Positions 40,704 through 41,209 of a stretch of DNA of 41,209 bases are shown piece by piece. This DNA is from Lachnospiraceae bacterium. GTDB lineage: Bacteria; Bacillota; Clostridia; Lachnospirales; Lachnospiraceae. Made by a program: the position numbers and the translations under genes. Numbering within the stretch: position 1 is the stretch's first letter; the number at the start of each line of letters is the position of its first letter. Where the stretch lies: positions 1 to 41,209 of the forward strand of contig JAIDHX010000032.1 of assembly GCA_029053015.1 (NCBI GenBank), given 5' to 3'. The notes under the pieces were generated by a model. It was not told the origin of the DNA and searched no databases. It saw only the letters and a program-made list of their open reading frames with translations.

Positions 40704-41209
40704 ATTCTTTATCAAATTTAATAACAGTTTCACGATTCAGTTCATCATTATATATATCCGACTCAAAAAACTTTCCACCACGAGCATTCTTTAAATATCC
40801 TTTTTTTAATTCCATAGCCATAAATGCAGGATAATTATAACCTTCAGCATCGGATATGCCATAAATGGCGGCCTCTTTAAAGCCAAACTGTGGATAGTAT
40901 TCAGGTCTGCCAAAAAATAGAATAGCACCGTAATCAAGTTTTTTTGCTTTCTCTATCATTGCCTGAATAAGAGCTTTGCCAATGCCTTGACGCTGATATT
41001 CGGGCTGTACGCTCAATGGTCCAAAGTCAAGAACGGAAAGTTTACGGTTTTCAATTTTAACGATTGCTTTACTGCAAATAATGTGTCCGACGATTGTTCC
41101 ATCTTTTAGTTGAGCAACTAAACTCAATTCCGGAATGCCATCACGATGTCTTAATTCATGAACCATCCAGTGTTCATAAGGACAGCCAATTTGACCACGC
41201 TTTATTCTA
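40678..41209 (-). CDS. GNAT family N-acetyltransferase (YhbS-like), 5' end outside window
   Basis: The frame stays open to the window edge: bases 41167-41208 continue it upstream with RIKRGQIGCPYEHWMVHELR, which matches the usual lead-in to the first strand of this group, so the Met at 41166 is internal and the true start is beyond 41209. Visible motifs: SVLDFGPLSVQPEYQRQGIG and KALIQAMIEKAKKL (acetyl-CoA loop Q-R-Q-G-I-G), then FFGRPEYYPQFGFKEAAIYG and PAFMAMELKKGYL, typical of YhbS-like predicted acetyltransferases. It converges with the preceding gene, overlapping 26 bp. Confidence 0.82.
   Translation of the reverse strand, partial: RIKRGQIGCPYEHWMVHELRHRDGIPELSLVAQLKDGTIVGHIICSKAIVKIENRKLSVLDFGPLSVQPEYQRQGIGKALIQAMIEKAKKLDYGAILFFGRPEYYPQFGFKEAAIYGISDAEGYNYPAFMAMELKKGYLKNARGGKFFESDIYNDELNRETVIKFDKEFIAHTDNT

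Overview
The window looks like the chromosome of a spore-forming member of the Clostridia, most likely Lachnospiraceae. The evidence is gene content and order. The left part follows the classic endospore-former backbone known from Bacillus subtilis (spoIIIA operon, asp23-like gene, nusB, xseA, xseB, dxs, tlyA, recombination and arginine regulators, recN, spoIVB, then spo0A). It carries clostridial variations: nadK lies between tlyA and argR, and ispA and folD are missing. No species can be named from sequence reading alone.

Layout. Bases 1-3.3 kb hold the end of the spoIIIA operon (3' end of spoIIIAD, then spoIIIAE, AF, AG, AH), which encodes the mother-cell channel of the engulfed forespore. 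A structured leader (3.3-3.57 kb) precedes deoB and prfC. A 476-bp structured intergenic repeat (copy 1, 6.35-6.83 kb) follows prfC, then a transglutaminase-like lipoprotein. From 8.1 to 17.7 kb runs the conserved housekeeping and sporulation cluster asp23-nusB-xseA-xseB-dxs-tlyA-nadK-argR-recN-spoIVB, all on the plus strand.

From 17.7 to 27.7 kb, where spo0A would be expected directly after spoIVB, there is instead an accessory block: a GNAT/ParB-like pair, an ECF sigma-membrane protein-ABC transporter operon, a lipoprotein-ECF sigma-membrane protein operon on the minus strand, and gene remnants. Right after it, at 27.83 kb, comes a Spo0A-family gene whose receiver domain has been mostly lost: about 42 degenerate N-terminal residues and a linker lead straight into an intact Spo0A DNA-binding domain. 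glgA, a MurJ/SpoVB-type flippase, copy 2 of the structured repeat (31.67-32.12 kb), rqcH and a GNAT gene follow.

From 34.6 kb onward the DNA becomes visibly more A+T-rich and accessory: a DUF2625 protein, an AraC regulator with a DUF1349-MFS operon, a short QueG-like iron-sulfur protein, three GNAT acetyltransferases (the last cut by the window end) and a probable truncated mini-gene.

The two most notable signals are (1) the receiver-less Spo0A separated from spoIVB by about 10 kb of accessory DNA, and (2) the two-copy composite intergenic element with two hairpin modules. Its stems differ between copies by paired, compensating substitutions, as expected for a selected RNA or DNA structure. 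Smaller ones are a degenerate 8-bp tandem repeat in the deoB leader, palindromes placed on promoters, and a terminator touching the spoIVB ribosome binding site.
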